Below, piece by piece: positions 61,171-64,000 of a stretch of DNA of 64,000 bases; the stretch's first letter is position 1; each line of letters begins with the position of its first letter. The notes beneath the pieces were generated by a model that was given only the letters and a program-made list of their open reading frames with translations, was not told where the DNA came from and did not search any database. The position numbers were made by a program, and so were the translations under genes. The DNA lies in NCBI GenBank assembly GCA_963791225.1, contig CAWBRV010000003.1, positions 868,001-932,000 of the forward strand, written 5' to 3'. This stretch comes from PALSA-612 sp963791225 (GTDB lineage: Bacteria; Actinomycetota; Thermoleophilia; Gaiellales; Gaiellaceae).

Positions 61171-62816
61171 TATTCGTCCACCTCTCTCGCGTCGAAGGTC
61201 TCCTTGAACAGTGCGACGAGGTCGTCCTCGCTCGGCGGTGCCGTCTCCTCGGCGTCCTCGCGTTCCCGCTTCTCTCCGACCACGAACGCGACGCCGAGCT
61301 TGCGCCCCGTCACCTGGTACAGCGCCTCGCGCAGCACGTTCGCGTTCTTCGGATCCTCGGCGAGGCGCCGGTGGAACTCCGCTTCGGCCGGGAACTCGAG
61401 CGTCAGCACGTCCGCCTCGAGCGACACCGGCCGCGCTTCGCGAAGCACGGACTCGGTCGGGATCGAGCGCTCCTGCACCGCGGGCAGCACGGAGCGCGCC
61501 CAGGCGTCCTGCAGCTGCTCGAACGCGAGCGACGGCGGCTCCGGCGTGGGCTCCTCCGGCGGCACCGGTGCGGCTTCGGGCTCTGCGGCTGCGACGGTCT
61601 CGCGCGTCTCGCTTGACACTTCCGTTCCAGGGACTGTCCCTGCGACAGGGCTCGCCGTGACGCGGCCGGCCGGGATATGGCCGCGCTGCTCGAGGATCTC
61701 CAGCCGGTAGGCGAGCGACTCCTGAGAGAGGTCGGCGCCCGGCCGCGTCACCTTCACGAGTGCGAGCTCGAGCGGCAGGCGCGGGTCGCCTCCCTGGCGC
61801 ATGTCGTCGACGGCCAGGGCCAGCAGGTCGCAGAGCCGCAGGACGCTCGCCTCCGGGAGCTGGTTCGCCTGCGCGAGGAGCTTCTCCCGCGTCTCCTCCG
61901 TGGCCGGCAGCGTCTCGGGCACGGAGCCGAGGTGTTGGACGAGCAGCAGGTGGCGAAGGTGCTGGAGCAGGTCGTTGACGAGCCGGCCGACGTCCTGACC
62001 CTGCTCGGAGAGCTGCTCGACGAACGTGAGCGCGCCGGCGGTGTCGTGGTCGATGACGAGGTCGCAGAGCTGGAACAGCGATTCCTCGTCGACGGCGCCG
62101 AGTAGCTGCAGCACCGACTGGACGGTCAGCTCGCCGCCTGTCGCCGCCGCGAGCTGGTCGAGCATCGACACGGCGTCGCGGAAGCTCCCCTTGGCCGCGC
62201 GGGCGATCTGCGACAGCGCCGCCTCGGGGGCCTGGAAGCCCTCGCCGTCCGCCACCAGCCGCAGCACCTTGACGAGATCCTCGAAGCGCGGCCGCGCGAA
62301 CGAGAACGTCTGGCAGCGCGAGCGGACGGTCGGGATCACCTTGTCGAGCGCCGTCGTGCAGAACACGAACAGGAGATGCGGCGGCGGCTCCTCGATCAGC
62401 TTCAGCAGCGCGTTCCAGGCGGCGTCCGTGAGCTGGTGCGCCTCGTCGAGGATGTAGACCTTGTAGCGGCCCTCGACCGGCTGCAGGACGACACGCTCGC
62501 GGATCTCACGGATGTCGTCGATGCCGCGCTGCGAGGCCGCGTCCATCTCGACCACGTCGAGCGACACGCCGTTGGAGATCGCGACACACGCGTGACAGGT
62601 GTTGTCGGGCGTCGTCGTCGGCCCCTGGACGCAGTTGACGCTCTTCGCGAGGATGCGCGCCATCGACGTCTTGCCGGTGCCGCGCGGGCCGGCGAAGAGA
62701 TACGCCTGGCGGAGCTGGTCCTGGGAGATCGCGTTCCGCAGGGTCCGCACCACCGGCTCCTGGCCGACGACGTCGTCGAAGGTCTGCGGGCGATACTTAC
62801 GGTAGAGCGCCGCCAC
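61170..62816 (-). CDS. dnaX: DNA polymerase III subunits gamma and tau
   Basis: A 548-residue clamp-loader ATPase. ALYRKYRPQTFDDVVGQEPVVRTLRNAI opens it, AYLFAGPRGTGKTSMARILAK is Walker A, VEMDAASQRGIDDIREIRE and ILDEAHQLTDAAWNALLKLIEEPP are sensor and Walker B, and PTVRSRCQTFSF contains the SRC motif. The zinc module is altered: CVQGPTTTPDNTCHAC has three cysteines where four are usual (Asp in place of one). The tau-like C-terminus (about 400-548) is Pro/Glu rich. The GTG start is at MAALYRKYRP. It follows the SRP RNA as in Bacillus, but with a hydrolase on the other strand between. Confidence 0.95.
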   Translation of the reverse strand: MAALYRKYRPQTFDDVVGQEPVVRTLRNAISQDQLRQAYLFAGPRGTGKTSMARILAKSVNCVQGPTTTPDNTCHACVAISNGVSLDVVEMDAASQRGIDDIREIRERVVLQPVEGRYKVYILDEAHQLTDAAWNALLKLIEEPPPHLLFVFCTTALDKVIPTVRSRCQTFSFARPRFEDLVKVLRLVADGEGFQAPEAALSQIARAAKGSFRDAVSMLDQLAAATGGELTVQSVLQLLGAVDEESLFQLCDLVIDHDTAGALTFVEQLSEQGQDVGRLVNDLLQHLRHLLLVQHLGSVPETLPATEETREKLLAQANQLPEASVLRLCDLLALAVDDMRQGGDPRLPLELALVKVTRPGADLSQESLAYRLEILEQRGHIPAGRVTASPVAGTVPGTEVSSETRETVAAAEPEAAPVPPEEPTPEPPSLAFEQLQDAWARSVLPAVQERSIPTESVLREARPVSLEADVLTLEFPAEAEFHRRLAEDPKNANVLREALYQVTGRKLGVAFVVGEKREREDAEETAPPSEDDLVALFKETFDAREVDE

Positions 62817-62864
62817 GGGTCGATTCAAGCAGATCGGCCGCGCCTGGCTGTTAGCGTCCCCTGG

Positions 62865-63632
62865 GTGGAGGCCGGCGGCTGGCTGATCGAGTTGATCGAC
62901 GTTGCGACGGTGCCGATCGCCGCCGAGGACCTCGGGCCACCGGGCGAATTCGAGGGGACGCTCCGTCCTCCCGTGAACGTGCTCCTGCTCCACGGGCACG
63001 GTCGGACGGTCCTGGTCGACGCTGGGCCGGGTCCGCTCCTTCCGATCTGGCCGGACTCGACGGGCGCCGATCTCGATCAGATCCTCACCGCGCACGACGC
63101 CGAGCCGGACCTCCTGATCGCCACGCATCTCGACTGGGACCACTGTGGCGGCTTCGTCGCCGGCACCTGGCCCGACGGACTCGTCCCAGCGTTCGCGGGC
63201 CGGCCCGTCCTGATGCCTGCGGATGCGGTCGAGGAGGCCCGGACCAAGGGCGACCCCGCGCACCCTCCGGCCCGGGTCGTCGCTGCGCTGGACGCCGCCG
63301 GCCTGGCCCAGGAGTACCGCGACGGAGACGAGCCCGCGCCGGGTCTCAGGCTTCGCTCGGCGCCGGGCCACCGAACCGGCCATTCGATCCTCGAGGTCGG
63401 CGACACGTTCGTCCACGCCGCCGACGTCTTCCACCTGCCCCCGCACGTCGAGCATCCCGAGTGGGACACCGCCTTCGATTCCGATCCCGAGCTTGGCCTC
63501 GAGACCCGCCGGGCGCTGCTGGCCGAGCTCGCCGACCGGGGCGCGACGGTCGTCGTCAGCCACATGGACTCTCCAGGCCGGATCAGGCGCGAGGCGGGCG
63601 GCTTCCGCTGGGAGGCGATCTCACTGCAGTAG
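62865..63632 (+). CDS. MBL-fold metallo-hydrolase (lactonase-like)
   Basis: A 255-residue metallo-beta-lactamase-fold protein. VNVLLLHGHGRTVLVDAGPG opens the fold. The metal motif is ATHLDWDHCGG (H-x-D-x-D-H, one His of HxHxDH is Asp). APGHRTGHSIL supplies the next His, FVHAADVFH the Asp and VVSHMDSPG the last His. The overall layout matches quorum-lactonase-type hydrolases, but the substrate is unknown. A TAGCGT box lies 7 nt before the GTG. Its TAG stop shares its last base with the end of the SRP RNA on the opposite strand. Confidence 0.87.
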   Translation: MEAGGWLIELIDVATVPIAAEDLGPPGEFEGTLRPPVNVLLLHGHGRTVLVDAGPGPLLPIWPDSTGADLDQILTAHDAEPDLLIATHLDWDHCGGFVAGTWPDGLVPAFAGRPVLMPADAVEEARTKGDPAHPPARVVAALDAAGLAQEYRDGDEPAPGLRLRSAPGHRTGHSILEVGDTFVHAADVFHLPPHVEHPEWDTAFDSDPELGLETRRALLAELADRGATVVVSHMDSPGRIRREAGGFRWEAISLQ

Positions 63633-63911
63633 CCCGGTCGCGCGGCTCGCCGTCGAGGCGAATCGCTCGGGCGGCGCCTGCGCTGCGGGCTCGGGTCAGG
63701 CGGTTCCGCGGCACCTGGGGGACACTCCTTAGCGCTGCTTCCTTCCGGATCTGACGCGGTTCGAAGGCTCCCAGTGCGCGGGACCTGACCGTCAACGCCC
63801 GCGTCGCGGGCCCAGGCCCCGTTCGATTCCGCCCCTCGGGCGGTGTTCGGTCCCGCTGTAGCGGGTTGCGGGTTCAGGGAACCGCTAGCTCCCCACCTAG
63901 CGCGACCGGGC
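63632..63911 (-). ncRNA. ffs: Signal recognition particle RNA, large (Alu-containing) bacterial type
   Basis: A 280-nt SRP RNA that binds Ffh and targets membrane proteins. Its ends pair perfectly (GCCCGGTCGCG / CGCGACCGGGC). The Alu domain follows the 5' end: GGGGAGCTAGCGGTTCCCTG, then AACCCGCAACCCGCTACAGCGGG. The S-domain tip carries TCAGATCCGGAAGGAAGCAGC, the Ffh-binding sequence, flanked by GGTCAGG / CCTGACC. This is the scRNA class known from Bacillus, not the 4.5S class. It is followed by dnaX, ybaB and recR on the same strand. Confidence 0.95.
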
Positions 63912-63917
63912 ATGACG

Positions 63918-63923
63918 AGTGTA
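63918..63923 (-). promoter_or_regulatory. -10 box of the SRP RNA gene
   Basis: TACACT on the minus strand ends 6 nt before the first paired base of the SRP RNA. On the plus strand TACAGT (63931-63936) is 8 nt before the next GTG, so the two promoters are divergent. Confidence 0.5.
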
Positions 63924-63944
63924 ACCGCGATACAGTCGCGGGCG

Positions 63945-64000
63945 GTGGAGCTCGAGCACGACGATCCGTATGTCCTCAAGGGCTACGGGCAGGGCCGGAT
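63945..64000 (+). CDS. Start of an unidentified gene (partial)
   Basis: The window ends 18 codons into an open frame that begins MELEHDDPYVLKGYGQGR. It has the same arrangement as other first genes here: TACAGT 8 nt before a GTG and no ribosome binding site. Eighteen residues are too few to name a family. Confidence 0.45.
   Translation, partial: MELEHDDPYVLKGYGQGR

Noticed and set aside
63700..63790. A small 4.5S-type SRP RNA limited to the S-domain
   Set aside because: The flanking sequence has a matching Alu domain and 11-bp end pairing, so the longer 280-nt RNA explains the data better.

Overview
The window is about 64 kb of a high-GC (roughly 70%) bacterial chromosome that looks actinobacterial. 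The signs are a perfect actinobacterial SOS box (CGAACACACGTTCG) in front of lexA, many GTG and TTG starts, apparent leaderless promoters, a type-A RNase P RNA, and a TopA that ends in Gly-Arg-Tyr-Gly repeats instead of zinc fingers. An Alu-type large SRP RNA, a MoaD-MoaE fusion and an SdhE-type succinate dehydrogenase fit a deep-branching lineage such as Thermoleophilia. That placement is inference. I see no phage, IS element, CRISPR array or plasmid function; this is mostly core genome.

Layout. 0-6 kb: the end of an HtrA protease, then envelope-type genes (CelD-like acetyltransferase, ATP-grasp enzyme, GT2 glycosyltransferase) and a secreted phosphatase carrying four tandem 390-nt repeats. 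6-12.3 kb: a minus-strand run moaDE fusion - M50 protease - LOG protein - selA - selB - nucleotidyltransferase/thymidylate-kinase fusion. 12.3-20.6 kb: acyl-CoA mutase large subunit, GT4 glycosyltransferase, aquaporin, secG, tRNA-Leu(GAG), lexA, a zinc-ribbon gene that runs into rnpB, and a VOC/HDAC/5'-nuclease/plsC operon. 20.7-29 kb: topA, the principal sigma factor, a low-GC patch with a LuxR-type regulator and an HD-GYP protein, pgsA, and a biotin-dependent carboxylase alpha subunit.

29-46 kb is rich in central metabolism: sucC, a methyltransferase, sucD, a two-domain thioredoxin-like protein facing a 14-cysteine secreted protein, a Ser/Thr kinase, an aminotransferase, a YlbL-type protease, an SDR, mdh, idh and gltA, then tandem xerC/xerD. 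46.4-53.4 kb holds pckA, a formyltransferase and succinate dehydrogenase (sdhA, sdhB and the CCG-domain subunit sdhE). Between 46.5 and 51.4 kb every gene carries single-base frame breaks, mostly apparent insertions; this is probably a local sequence-quality problem and not gene decay. 53.5-64 kb: a phosphoesterase, lysC-asd, recR-cupin-ybaB-dnaX, an MBL-fold hydrolase, the SRP RNA, and the first codons of a further gene.

Together the genes encode most of the oxidative TCA cycle (gltA, idh, sucCD, sdhABE, mdh) and its gluconeogenic exit (pckA), with a carboxylase and mutase that could feed succinyl-CoA. The rest are transcription, replication, repair and secretion housekeeping genes. A recurrent TANNNT box 5-11 nt before start codons suggests that leaderless transcription is the default for first genes of operons here.
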